Shown here: positions 7,647 through 15,720 of the stretch, in pieces
Layout of the letters: each line of letters opens with the position of its first letter
Position numbering within the stretch: the stretch's first letter is position 1
Source: Bradyrhizobium sp. ORS 375
GTDB taxonomy: Bacteria; Pseudomonadota; Alphaproteobacteria; Rhizobiales; Xanthobacteraceae
Direction of reading: 5' to 3'
NCBI RefSeq assembly: GCF_000239775.1
Contig: NZ_CAFI01000026.1
Span: 1-33,127, forward strand
Length of the DNA: 33,127 nt
Translations under genes and position numbers: made by a program
Notes under the pieces: generated by a model
The model's input: only the letters and a program-made list of their open reading frames with translations
The model's database searches: none
What the model was told of the DNA's origin: nothing

Positions 7647-10528
7647 GTGCCGCCCCCGCCATGGTCTGGCGCGGGGTTGCGGACATCCGCCAAATAGGTG
7701 GTCCGCGGCCGGGTCCCGAGATGCGCCAGCAGCGCGTAGTGGCCCGGCTCGGTGCGGCGGCGCAGGATCGACGCGTCCGGCTGCTGCAGGTCGCCGAACG
7801 TGATCGCCTGCGTGGGGCAGGCATTCTGGCAGGCGGTGTGAACCTCGTCGGCGCCCACCTGACGGCCCTCGCGATCCGCTGCGCGTTCAGCGGCACTGAT
7901 GCGCTGAACGCAATAGGTGCACTTCTCCATCACGCCGCGTGCACGGACCGTGACCTCCGGGTTCTTCTGCCCGCGGTACGGATCGAGGCCGAGATTGGCG
8001 TATTCCTGTCCATCGGCGTAGCCGAAGAAATTGAAGCGGCGGACCTTGTAGGGACAATTGGCTTCGCAGAATCGCGTGCCGACGCAGCGGTTGTAGACCT
8101 GCAGATTGAGGCCGCCGCCGTCATGGACCGAGGCGGCGACCGGGCAGACCGGTTCGCAGGGCGCGTGCTCGCAATGCATGCAGGGCACCGGCTGAAAGCC
8201 GAGCTGCTGATCGCCGGAGCCGCCATGATCGTAGACGTCGACGCGCAGCCAATGCATGTCGCGGCCGCGCGCGACCTCTTCCGGTCCTACCACGGGAACG
8301 TTGTTCTCGGCCTGGCAGGCCACGACGCAGGCGTTGCAGCCGATGCAGAGTGAGGTGTCGATCGTCATGGCCCAGGCATGGCCGTTATCCGGCCGCGGCC
8401 GCTCCGGCATCAGGCTGGGCCTGTCGTCGATCGCAAGCGTCTTGGGCAAGGCTTGCGGTTTGCCGAGCTGATGCACGGGGAACAACTCGCGGACATCGTC
8501 CGGCCGTCGCACCACGTTCTGGGTCGTGAGAATGGCCTGCCGGCGACCGGTGCGCGCGAGACTCACTGAGGGGACAAGCCAGGGCGAGTCCACGCCACGC
8601 AGCACGTAGGCATCGACGCCGACGCCGCTGCCGATCGCGCCGGCCTTGCGGCGACCCATTCCGAGCGTCAGGCTCGCGGACCGAGGCGCGAGCCCCGGCT
8701 CGATCAGGACCGGCGCCTGCACGTGCTGTCCGCGAGACGCGATGGTGACAACATCGCCACCGGCCATCCCGAGCCGCCTTGCGTCGTCGGGGTGCAGCAG
8801 CAGGGCGTTGCCCCAGACCTGCTTGCTCAGCGGCTTCGGACATTCCTGGAGCCAGGCATTGTTGGCGAAAGAGCCGTCCCACAGGCAGGGGTCGGGTCGC
8901 AGCACAAGCGCGAGGCGCTCATGACCTTGCTCGTCGCCGTGCTCGTCCTTTGGCGCTGCATCGGCAAGTGCGGGAAGCACCGGCTCGCCGGCGCTGACGG
9001 GAGGGGCTGCCGAGTTCGCGATCACGCCGTCATGCAACGCCTGCGACCACCAATTTTCGAAATCCGCGCCTCCTTGAGAGCGCCACGTCTCGCGGACCAG
9101 ATCGTAGGACCGCGCGTCGGCTTGTCCTACGAGTCGGGCCAGCAGCTCGTGATCGGTCATCGTGCGATGGAGCGGCCGGATCAAGGGCTGGATCAGGCTC
9201 GCTGTGCCGTCGCGCGCGCGAATATCCGACCAGGACTCGAGCACGTGGCTCAGCGGAACGTGCCAGGTGGCGAGCTCAGCCGTTTCGTTCGCATAGCAGC
9301 CGGCATGGAGGCGGAAGCGCGCGTTCGGCAGCGCGGCAGCAAAGCCGAGCTCGGCCGGCGTATCGTAGGCCGGGTTCACGCCGATCATGACGATCTGCGT
9401 GACCTTGCCGGCCGCGAGATCGGCGGTCAGCTCCGAGATCGAGGCGGGCGCGCGACCCTCGGGCGTGCGCGCGAGGGGCTCGATCAGGTCGAGCGGGGCC
9501 TGCCCGTGCGTGTTGATCCAGTGTACCAGGGCATGTGTCTCGGCCGTGAGGCCCGGGCCCGCCAGCACCAGCGCGGCTCCCCGATGATCCGCGAGATCCT
9601 TCGTCAGCGCGGTGACCAGGGATCGGGCCCGCTCGGGGATGGCCGGCTCGCGCACGGCAGCGCCCTGCGCCCGCGCGATCGCGACGGCGACTTCACCGAT
9701 CTCGTTCGTTCCGAGCGCCAGCCGATGATCGGCTTTCGCACCCGTCAGACTGGGCACAGGCTCGAAGGCGTAGATGCGCGAGAAGTCCGATGTCGTGGGC
9801 CTGCGATGTGCGGCAAACCCGCGCCCATTGCGCATCTGATCCGGGCCCGCGCCCAGCGGGTCTGCATCGAGCACCACGATGATGCGCGCCTTGTCCAGCC
9901 GCGGAATGGCATGCAGCGGCCGTCCAAAGGCGAGCGTCGCGCCGGCCTCCGCCGCGGGATCTCCGAGCGGGTCATGGCTATGCCATCGCGCCTTCGGATA
10001 GGTCCGAAGAAGCTCGCCGATCTGGCGCAGCAACGTCGGCGAGGTCGTCGGCCCCGTCAGCACGCGGAAGCCTTCGCCGTCATTGGCGCGCATGTGCTGC
10101 TGCTCGCCGAGGAACGCCTGCTGTAGCGCCTCGTATGACGTGATCGCCCCGTCCCGCAGGACGACGGCCGAGCGGTCGGGATCGTAGAGCGACAGCACCG
10201 TCGCCTCGGCAAACAGGTCGGTGGCTCCTAAGCTTGCGGGGTGACGGAGATTGCCTTCGATCTTGATGGGACGGCCGTCGATCGACTTGACGATGACGCC
10301 GCGGCCGTAGCCGGACAGCGGCAAGGTCGTGGCGAAGTGCAAAGCCTCGCCTGGAACCAGCCGCTCGGGCATCGCCACATAGGGAATGATGGTCTCGGCA
10401 GGCTTGCTGCACGAGGCAAGTCCCGACGCAATCCCCGCCGCAAGCAGGCCGAGCGCCTTCCGGCGGTCGATCGGCGCGGGCTCCATCACCGGTGATGCGA
10501 CCGTCGGCAGTTCGTTCACCTGTGGCAT
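7643..10528 (-). CDS. actB: Alternative complex III iron-sulfur subunit ActB
   Basis: 961-aa periplasmic subunit: an N-terminal half derived from molybdopterin oxidoreductases that in this family carries no molybdenum cofactor, fused to a ferredoxin-like C-terminus. The N-terminus has a Tat-like DRRKALGLL motif (Arg22-Arg23) and a lipobox-like LASC (Cys40). Iron-sulfur motifs are CIGCNACVVAC from about residue 728, CMHCEHAPCEPVCP from 783, CVGTRFCEANCP from 815, and CTYC from 870 with CQNACP after it, giving four clusters. ActB relays electrons from ActC towards the haem subunits. The ATG at 10528 overlaps actA by 13 nt. A second ATG at 10486 is possible; neither has a strong Shine-Dalgarno. 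Confidence 0.94.
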   Translation of the reverse strand: MPQVNELPTVASPVMEPAPIDRRKALGLLAAGIASGLASCSKPAETIIPYVAMPERLVPGEALHFATTLPLSGYGRGVIVKSIDGRPIKIEGNLRHPASLGATDLFAEATVLSLYDPDRSAVVLRDGAITSYEALQQAFLGEQQHMRANDGEGFRVLTGPTTSPTLLRQIGELLRTYPKARWHSHDPLGDPAAEAGATLAFGRPLHAIPRLDKARIIVVLDADPLGAGPDQMRNGRGFAAHRRPTTSDFSRIYAFEPVPSLTGAKADHRLALGTNEIGEVAVAIARAQGAAVREPAIPERARSLVTALTKDLADHRGAALVLAGPGLTAETHALVHWINTHGQAPLDLIEPLARTPEGRAPASISELTADLAAGKVTQIVMIGVNPAYDTPAELGFAAALPNARFRLHAGCYANETAELATWHVPLSHVLESWSDIRARDGTASLIQPLIRPLHRTMTDHELLARLVGQADARSYDLVRETWRSQGGADFENWWSQALHDGVIANSAAPPVSAGEPVLPALADAAPKDEHGDEQGHERLALVLRPDPCLWDGSFANNAWLQECPKPLSKQVWGNALLLHPDDARRLGMAGGDVVTIASRGQHVQAPVLIEPGLAPRSASLTLGMGRRKAGAIGSGVGVDAYVLRGVDSPWLVPSVSLARTGRRQAILTTQNVVRRPDDVRELFPVHQLGKPQALPKTLAIDDRPSLMPERPRPDNGHAWAMTIDTSLCIGCNACVVACQAENNVPVVGPEEVARGRDMHWLRVDVYDHGGSGDQQLGFQPVPCMHCEHAPCEPVCPVAASVHDGGGLNLQVYNRCVGTRFCEANCPYKVRRFNFFGYADGQEYANLGLDPYRGQKNPEVTVRARGVMEKCTYCVQRISAAERAADREGRQVGADEVHTACQNACPTQAITFGDLQQPDASILRRRTEPGHYALLAHLGTRPRTTYLADVRNPAPDHGGGGT

Positions 10529-11169
10529 ATCGAGCAGTCCGTGAGATGACCGGTGTGAATGTGATAGGCCGCGGCCAGTCGCGCGCCGGCCTTCTTCTGA
10601 TCGGGTGGCGGCGTCCATGTCGGATCGAACACGGTCTCGCGCGGCTGCAACGCCTTCGCCGGATCGCGATGGCAGTCGAGGCACCATCCCATGGTCAGGG
10701 GTGCGGCCTGCCGCATCAGCGGCATGCGGTCGACCCGGCCGTGGCAGGTCACGCAGCCGACGCCCTTGGCGATGTGGACCGAATGATCGAAATACACGTA
10801 GTCCGGCAGGCGGTGGACGCGCCGCCACGCGATCGGCTTGTTCTCGGCGAGACTCTTGCGCACCGGAGCCAGCATCGTCGCATTGGTCCACAATTGCGAA
10901 TGGCAGGTCATGCAGGTCTCCGTCGGCGGCACTCCGGCGAAGCGGGCCTTTTCCACGGAGGTGTGGCAATAGCGGCAGTCGAGGCCGAGGCCGCCGACGT
11001 GATGGTCATGGCTGAAGGGCACCGGTTGGTTGCGCGTGACGTCCTGGTTCGTTGTGTAGGGCGAGCTTGTGATCCGGTAGGCGAGGCCGATGCCGAGCAC
11101 CGGAGTGGCGCCGATCGCCGCGAGCACCAGAAGGGCGATCGTGTTGGCTCCGGGACGGAAGATCTGCAT
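10516..11169 (-). CDS. actA: Alternative complex III pentahaem cytochrome c ActA
   Basis: 217-aa multihaem cytochrome with an N-terminal membrane anchor (about residues 10-30) and five CxxCH motifs: CRYCH 65-69, CMTCH 86-90, CVTCH 139-143, CLDCH 163-167 and CSICH 212-216. Five haems is the number expected for ActA. The fifth motif ends one residue before the stop, inside the DNA shared with the start of actB. Non-CxxCH histidines (SHDHH 54-57, FDHSVH 128-132) are candidate second axial ligands. The start at 11169 is chosen because the anchor follows at once; GGGA lies a few bases upstream. It is 29 nt downstream of the FdhF-like gene and probably on the same transcript. Confidence 0.95.
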   Translation of the reverse strand: MQIFRPGANTIALLVLAAIGATPVLGIGLAYRITSSPYTTNQDVTRNQPVPFSHDHHVGGLGLDCRYCHTSVEKARFAGVPPTETCMTCHSQLWTNATMLAPVRKSLAENKPIAWRRVHRLPDYVYFDHSVHIAKGVGCVTCHGRVDRMPLMRQAAPLTMGWCLDCHRDPAKALQPRETVFDPTWTPPPDQKKAGARLAAAYHIHTGHLTDCSICHR

Positions 11170-11198
11170 GTGTCCCGTCTCGTCGTCTGTTCGCTCTA

Positions 11199-13496
11199 CT
11201 AGGCCTTGATCCTGACCGGCACAGACTTCGATGCCGGGGTCTTCGACTGGCAATCGTGGTGAGACAGCGGGACGAGCGGATTCATCTCGGGATAGTAGGC
11301 GCCCACGCACCCCGCAGGCAGGTCGAACGGCGTCACCTTCAGCGGGCCCGCTTCGCGGTGGATCCCGTCCTCGGCGTCGCTGACCAGGAAAACCATCTGG
11401 CCTTCGCTCAGTCCTGCGCCGGCGATGTCTGCGGGGCTCATCAGCAGCACCTGCCGCGTGCCCTCGATGCCGCGCATGCGATCGCTGAAACCGTAGATCG
11501 TGGTGTTGAACTGGTCGTTGCTGCGCATCGTCAGCAGCCGGTAGCGTCCCGGCGCGTCGTCGAAGCCGGCGGCATCGAGCGTCTCTGGCACCGTGAAATC
11601 CGCTTGTCCGCTCTTGGTCTTCCAGATGCGCTCGCGCGCCGAATTGCCGCGGTAGAACCCGCCGGGCGTGAACATGCGGGCGTTGAAATCGTGAAACTCA
11701 TCCGGATAGGTTTCGGCGATCAGATCCCGGATCCGCGCGTAATCGCTGACCCATTCGCGCCATCGGAGCTTTGGATTTGGCGCCATCGTCGCCTCGGCGA
11801 GGCTGGCGACGATGTCGATCTCGGATTTCAGGTGCTCGCTCGCCGGTTGCCGCATGCCGATGGATCCCTGGATGCAGCTGAACGTATCCTCCATCGTGAC
11901 CGCCTGAGGCCCCGACGCCTGCATGTCCTCCTCGGTGCGCCCGCGACATGGCAGCAGATAGGCCGCCTTGCCGTTGACGAGATGGCTGCGGTTGAGCTTT
12001 GTCGCGATTTGTACAGTGAGCTCCATGGAGCGCCAGGCATTCTCCATCGCCTCGCGTTCAGGGATGGCGCGGACGAAATTGCCGCCGAGCCCGAAGAAGG
12101 CCTTGACCTTGCCGGCCAGAATGCCCTCGCAGGCCTCGACGGTGTTCATGCCCTTGTCGCGGGGCGGATCGAAGCCGAACTGCTGCTGGATCTTGTCGAG
12201 CGGCACCAGCTCCGGCTTCTCGGAAATCCCGACCGTCCGCTGTCCCTGCACGTTGGAGTGGCCGCGGACCGGAGAGATGCCGGTGCCGTCGCGACCGATA
12301 TTGCCCTTCAGCAGCAGCATGTTTACCAGCATGGCCACGTTCTCGAAGCCGTGGACATGCTGGGTCAGTCCCATGCCGTAGATGGCGATGACGCGGTCGG
12401 CCTGGACATAGATCCGCGCGGCCCGTTCGATGGCACCCTGGCTCAGTCCCGACCGCTCCTCGATCTCGGGCCATGGCGTCGCGCGAACCTTGGCCTCGAA
12501 CGCCTCGAAGCCGCTGGTGTGCTGCGCGATGAAGGGGGCGTCGAGAACGCGCTTGCCCTGCGTCTTGGCTTCGTCATCGGCCGCAAAGACATATTTGCAA
12601 ATGCCCATGATGACAGCGATATCGCCGCCAAGCTTGACCTGGTGATACTGCGTGCTGATCGGCGTTTCGCTCCCGGTCAACATCTCGGTCGGGCTTTGCG
12701 GATTGGTGAAGGCGACGAGCCCTTTTTCGCGGACCGGATTGAAGGTGACGATCGGGACGCCGCGCTGGGCGGCCTCCTGCAACGGATGCAGGAAGCGCGG
12801 GCTGTTCGAGCCGGTGTTCTGCCCGAAGAAGAACATCGCATCGCAATTCTTGAGGTCGTCGAACACGACGGTGCCGACGCCGGCGCCGATCACCTTCTTG
12901 AGCGCGACCGAGGTCGTCTCGTGGCACATGTTCGAACTGTCAGGCAGGTTGTTGCAGCCATAGGCACGCGCAAACAGCGCGTACAGATAGGAGGTTTCGA
13001 GGCTGGCGCGGCCTGATGAGTAGAAGATCACCGACTTCGGATCAAGCCGGTTCAGCTGTGCGCCGATCGCCGCGAATGCCTCGTCCCAGCTGCAGGGCAC
13101 ATATTTGTCGATCGCACCGTCGTACCGCATCGGCTGAGTCAGCCGGCCCTGCTGCTCGAGCTCATAGTCGGTCCACGACAGCAATTCGGTCACGGTGTGT
13201 GCAGCGAAGAAATCAGGCGTGCAGCGGCGGGTCGTCAGCTCCCACAGCGTCGCCTTTGCGCCGTTCTCGCAAAACTCGAAGGTGTGATAGGTTGCCGGCT
13301 TGGCCCAGGAGCAGGACACGCACATGAAGCCGCGCGGCTTGTTTTGCCGCATCAACGTCTCGATGGCCGTCGGTGTGTCCCATTCCTTGCCGAAAATGCG
13401 CGAGATGCCTCTCAGAGAGCCCCAGCCTCCGGCTGGACCGTCATAGTGGACGGTGCGTTCCTCGTCATGGGTGACCGTATTGTTTCTCTCAGCCAT
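11199..13496 (-). CDS. FdhF/YdeP-type molybdopterin oxidoreductase
   Basis: 765-aa member of the formate-dehydrogenase-like (FdhF/YdeP) branch of the molybdopterin superfamily. It has FMCVSCSWAKP with Cys59 and Cys62, FEFCENGAKATLWE with Cys76, then FYSSGRASLETSYLYALFAR, NMCHETTSVALKKVIG, the pterin-binding stretches FFGQNTGSNSPRFLHPL and VRGHSNVQGQRTVGI, and a C-terminal MopB-binding domain (LLTMRSNDQFNTTIYG). It lacks a signal peptide, so it is probably cytoplasmic. The substrate of this family is unclear; YdeP of E. coli is linked to acid resistance. CAGGAG sits 6 nt before the ATG at 13496. It heads the act-cox operon and is preceded by an EcfG-type promoter, so its electrons or stress role may be tied to that branch (inference). 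Confidence 0.88.
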   Translation of the reverse strand: MAERNNTVTHDEERTVHYDGPAGGWGSLRGISRIFGKEWDTPTAIETLMRQNKPRGFMCVSCSWAKPATYHTFEFCENGAKATLWELTTRRCTPDFFAAHTVTELLSWTDYELEQQGRLTQPMRYDGAIDKYVPCSWDEAFAAIGAQLNRLDPKSVIFYSSGRASLETSYLYALFARAYGCNNLPDSSNMCHETTSVALKKVIGAGVGTVVFDDLKNCDAMFFFGQNTGSNSPRFLHPLQEAAQRGVPIVTFNPVREKGLVAFTNPQSPTEMLTGSETPISTQYHQVKLGGDIAVIMGICKYVFAADDEAKTQGKRVLDAPFIAQHTSGFEAFEAKVRATPWPEIEERSGLSQGAIERAARIYVQADRVIAIYGMGLTQHVHGFENVAMLVNMLLLKGNIGRDGTGISPVRGHSNVQGQRTVGISEKPELVPLDKIQQQFGFDPPRDKGMNTVEACEGILAGKVKAFFGLGGNFVRAIPEREAMENAWRSMELTVQIATKLNRSHLVNGKAAYLLPCRGRTEEDMQASGPQAVTMEDTFSCIQGSIGMRQPASEHLKSEIDIVASLAEATMAPNPKLRWREWVSDYARIRDLIAETYPDEFHDFNARMFTPGGFYRGNSARERIWKTKSGQADFTVPETLDAAGFDDAPGRYRLLTMRSNDQFNTTIYGFSDRMRGIEGTRQVLLMSPADIAGAGLSEGQMVFLVSDAEDGIHREAGPLKVTPFDLPAGCVGAYYPEMNPLVPLSHHDCQSKTPASKSVPVRIKA

Positions 13497-13523
13497 GACG
13501 TACTCCTGCAGGCGTGCTCGCCC

Positions 13524-13548
13524 AACGTACTCACAAAGACGCCGTTCC
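13524..13548 (-). promoter_or_regulatory. Probable EcfG (general stress sigma factor) promoter
   Basis: On the minus strand GGAAC (13548-13544) is followed after exactly 16 nt by CGTT (13527-13524). This is a full match to the GGAAC-N16/17-CGTT consensus known for sigma-EcfG promoters of Bradyrhizobium and other alphaproteobacteria. Transcription would start near 13516, leaving a leader of about 20 nt that contains the Shine-Dalgarno (13503-13507) of the FdhF-like gene. It is the only full match I found by eye in the main intergenic regions of the window. The functional call is inference from consensus and position. Confidence 0.72.
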
Positions 13549-13717
13549 AAACGGCGGCCGGTCGACGTCGGCTGACGGTCCGGTGCCGTACCAAGGGCCG
13601 GGCCAGGCGGAGGCCTCGATTGTTTCCATCCGGACCTCGGCGACGAGTGGATGAACTTGGCTGGGCGAAGGCAATTGCTGTCATGGATGACAAAGTTCGA
13701 GCGTGACCGGAGGCCAC

Positions 13718-14161
13718 ATGGATCAGTACGACGATGTTCTGCGCCTGCTGGTGGCGGCTGCGACCGGCCTGCTGATCGGGATTGATCGGGACATGCTTGG
13801 CAAGGCCGTGGGCATGCGGACGCTTGCACTTGTCTCGCTCGGATCTGCGTTGGTGTCGATCGCGGCGATCGAGTTCAAGGACCTGCGGGATCACCCGGAT
13901 GCGATCTCGAGGGTGATCCAGGGCGTTCTGACCGGGGTGATCAGCGGGGTCGGGTTCATCGGTGCTGGCGTCATCTTGAGAGACCAGCGCGCGAAGACGG
14001 TTCGCGGACTGACGACAGCGGCCACCGTCTGGATCGCTGCGGGGCTCGGAATCGCTTGTGCGTTAGGGGCCTGGCTTCTGGTCGGGGCGGCGATCGCGAT
14101 CACGTTGCTGGTCTTGTTCGGCATGGGATGGCTCGAGCGGGCCACGGGGATCAAAGACTAG
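13718..14161 (+). CDS. MgtC/SapB-family membrane protein
   Basis: 147-aa protein of four to five helices matching the MgtC/SapB membrane domain. Family signatures are ATGLLIGIDRD (usually GLxRE/RD) near residues 16-25, GMRTLALVSLGSAL at 32-44, GVISGVGFIGAGVILR at 73-88, and VRGLTTAATVWIAAGLG at 95-111. The C-terminal soluble ACT-like domain of full-length MgtC is missing, as is usual for the short SapB form. MgtC proteins are tied to low-Mg2+ and acid adaptation and to control of the ATP synthase; transport has not been shown. The start at 13718 has CGGAGG 4 nt before it; a GTG at 13703 is less likely. It is divergent from the FdhF/act/cox operon. Confidence 0.88.
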   Translation: MDQYDDVLRLLVAAATGLLIGIDRDMLGKAVGMRTLALVSLGSALVSIAAIEFKDLRDHPDAISRVIQGVLTGVISGVGFIGAGVILRDQRAKTVRGLTTAATVWIAAGLGIACALGAWLLVGAAIAITLLVLFGMGWLERATGIKD

Positions 14162-14199
14162 CGGCTTGCGCCAGCGCCGTCGTGTTGCGTTGCGCATAG

Positions 14200-14217
14200 C
14201 GTCGATATCACTCGACG
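14200..14217. other. Small inverted repeat between convergent genes
   Basis: CGTCGA and TCGACG form a perfect 6-bp stem around a 6-nt loop, 39 nt past the MgtC stop and 81 nt before the antiporter stop on the other strand. It could be a bidirectional terminator, but there is no T-run on either side and a 6-bp repeat can arise by chance. The rest of the 136-nt gap shows nothing else. Confidence 0.3.
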
Positions 14218-14297
14218 GGTGAAGCGTGCGTCCGGTTTGCGGGCGGCGCGGTCACCGCTGGCGATTGCAAGGCAGCAGGGTGGGGCGCCCCTTGCTG

Positions 14298-15560
14298 TCA
14301 AGCCGTCTTGTCCGACAGAGACAACGTCCGCTTTGCGACGAGGCCGAGCGTCGATCCTTGGACGATCACGCTGAACACGACGACCGCATAGGTGGCCGCG
14401 AGAATGGGAGCCTTGGCCGCTCCTTCCGGAAGCGACAGCGCCAGCGCGACGGAGATGCCGCCTCGAACTCCCGCCCAGGTCAGGAAGGGGATGTTGTGGG
14501 CCGAGACGAGGGTGGTCCGCGCCAGGAACAGCAACGGAAGGCTGACGGCCGTCAGGCGGCCCAGCAGCACGATCGGGATCGCCGTTGCGGCTCCCAGCAG
14601 CGCCAGCGTGCCGAAGCGGAGCAGGAGAACCTCCAGGCCGATCAGCAGGAAGAGAACCGAATTCAGGATCTCGTCGATCAGGGTCCACAGGCCGAACAGA
14701 TAGCGCTGGGTCTGCTCGCTCATGGCGTATCGCGGGCCGCGATCTCCGATCAGCAATCCGGCAGCGACCACCGCGAGCGGCGCACTGCAATGTAGCCGCA
14801 AGGCAACCGCGTAGACGGAGGTGACGAGCGCCAAGGACAGCAGAACCTCGATCGCATAGTCATCGATCGCATGCATGGCCCTGTAGGCGATATAGCCGCC
14901 CGCCAGACCCAGGAGAATTCCACCGCCCGCTTCGAACAGCAGCAACCGGCCGATGTCGGAGGCACCGACATCGCCACCGCCCGTGGCATAGCGAAGCAGA
15001 ATGGTGAACAGGACGATGCCGATGCCGTCGTTGAAGAGCGACTCGCCCTGCATCTCGATCTCCAGGTCCGGCGGGACGCGGATGTTCTTGAGCGTGCTCA
15101 GAACCGCCACGGGATCGGTGGGACTGATGAGGGCGCCGAAGACCAGCGACCAGGCGAGTGAGATCGGCAGGCCGATGGCCGTGCACGCACCGTAGAAGCC
15201 AAAGCCGACGACGACGGTCGAGATGCCCGTACCAAGCAGGGCCAGAGTGATCACCGGAACAGCCCGGCGCCTGAGCTGCTTGAGATCGACGTGCAGCGAG
15301 CCGGCGAACAGGAGAAAGCCGAGCATCCCGTTCATGACAACCGAGGAGAAGTCGATCTGGAGCAGCGCGTTCGTCAGCGGCGCGAACAGGTGATGCGACG
15401 GCGCGGCGACGTCAACCAGCACCAGAATGCCGGAGACCACGACACTCATCAATAACAGGCCGATCGTGTGCGGCAGCGGGCTGTACTTCTGATTCAGCCA
15501 GCCGAACAGCGCCGAGAGAACCAGCAGGATCGCACTCAGGTCCAGAAGGGAAAACGTCAA
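14298..15560 (-). CDS. CPA1-family Na+/H+ antiporter
   Basis: 420-aa sodium/proton exchanger of about 12 helices. Diagnostic motifs are ISPTDPVAVL (residues 146-154) and GESLFNDGIGIV (172-183), whose Asn-Asp pair is the ion-binding centre of the CPA1 family; a further AGVRGGISVALALSLP near the C-terminus is typical of NhaP-like members. It should exchange cytoplasmic Na+ (or K+) for protons at the inner membrane. No C-terminal regulatory domain is present. The start is a TTG at 15560 with only a weak Shine-Dalgarno (GAGAG); no better in-frame start lies nearby, and the TTG overlaps the TGA of a small upstream reading frame (TTGA), which hints at coupling. Confidence 0.9.
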   Translation of the reverse strand: MTFSLLDLSAILLVLSALFGWLNQKYSPLPHTIGLLLMSVVVSGILVLVDVAAPSHHLFAPLTNALLQIDFSSVVMNGMLGFLLFAGSLHVDLKQLRRRAVPVITLALLGTGISTVVVGFGFYGACTAIGLPISLAWSLVFGALISPTDPVAVLSTLKNIRVPPDLEIEMQGESLFNDGIGIVLFTILLRYATGGGDVGASDIGRLLLFEAGGGILLGLAGGYIAYRAMHAIDDYAIEVLLSLALVTSVYAVALRLHCSAPLAVVAAGLLIGDRGPRYAMSEQTQRYLFGLWTLIDEILNSVLFLLIGLEVLLLRFGTLALLGAATAIPIVLLGRLTAVSLPLLFLARTTLVSAHNIPFLTWAGVRGGISVALALSLPEGAAKAPILAATYAVVVFSVIVQGSTLGLVAKRTLSLSDKTA

Positions 15561-15655
15561 GTCGCTCTCACTGCTTTGTCGGGCGTCGCGATGCGGAACT
15601 GGACCTGATATTCGATCGCATGCAGCCGCCCGGACCGGTCGTGCCTGAGCGGCAT
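15557..15655 (-). CDS. Possible 32-aa leader ORF overlapping the antiporter start
   Basis: An ATG at 15655 opens a 32-codon frame (MPLRHDRSGRLHAIEYQVQF...) that ends at a TGA overlapping the TTG start of the antiporter (TTGA). The sequence HAIEYQVQFRIATPDKAVR looks protein-like, and it lies outside the Crp gene. No convincing Shine-Dalgarno is visible. It may be a coupling peptide for the poor TTG start, the tail of a decayed gene whose frame can be followed back to about 15720, or not translated at all. Confidence 0.3.
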   Translation of the reverse strand: MPLRHDRSGRLHAIEYQVQFRIATPDKAVRAT

Positions 15656-15720
15656 CTTGCCAAGGAATGCCTTCAGGAGAGTGTTCGTTCCTTGCAGAAA
15701 TTCCAGGGCGTACGCCGAAG

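Noticed and set aside
8723-10126. 467-aa plus-strand frame opposite actB
   Set aside because: An antisense shadow of actB with low-complexity composition.
10529-10969. N-terminal extension of ActB by 147 residues
   Set aside because: The extension overlaps actA in another frame and reads as non-coding; the Tat-like motif and lipobox follow the start at 10528.
11256-13016. 586-aa open frame on the plus strand opposite the FdhF-like gene
   Set aside because: It mirrors conserved coding sequence on the other strand and shows no family motif or ribosome site.
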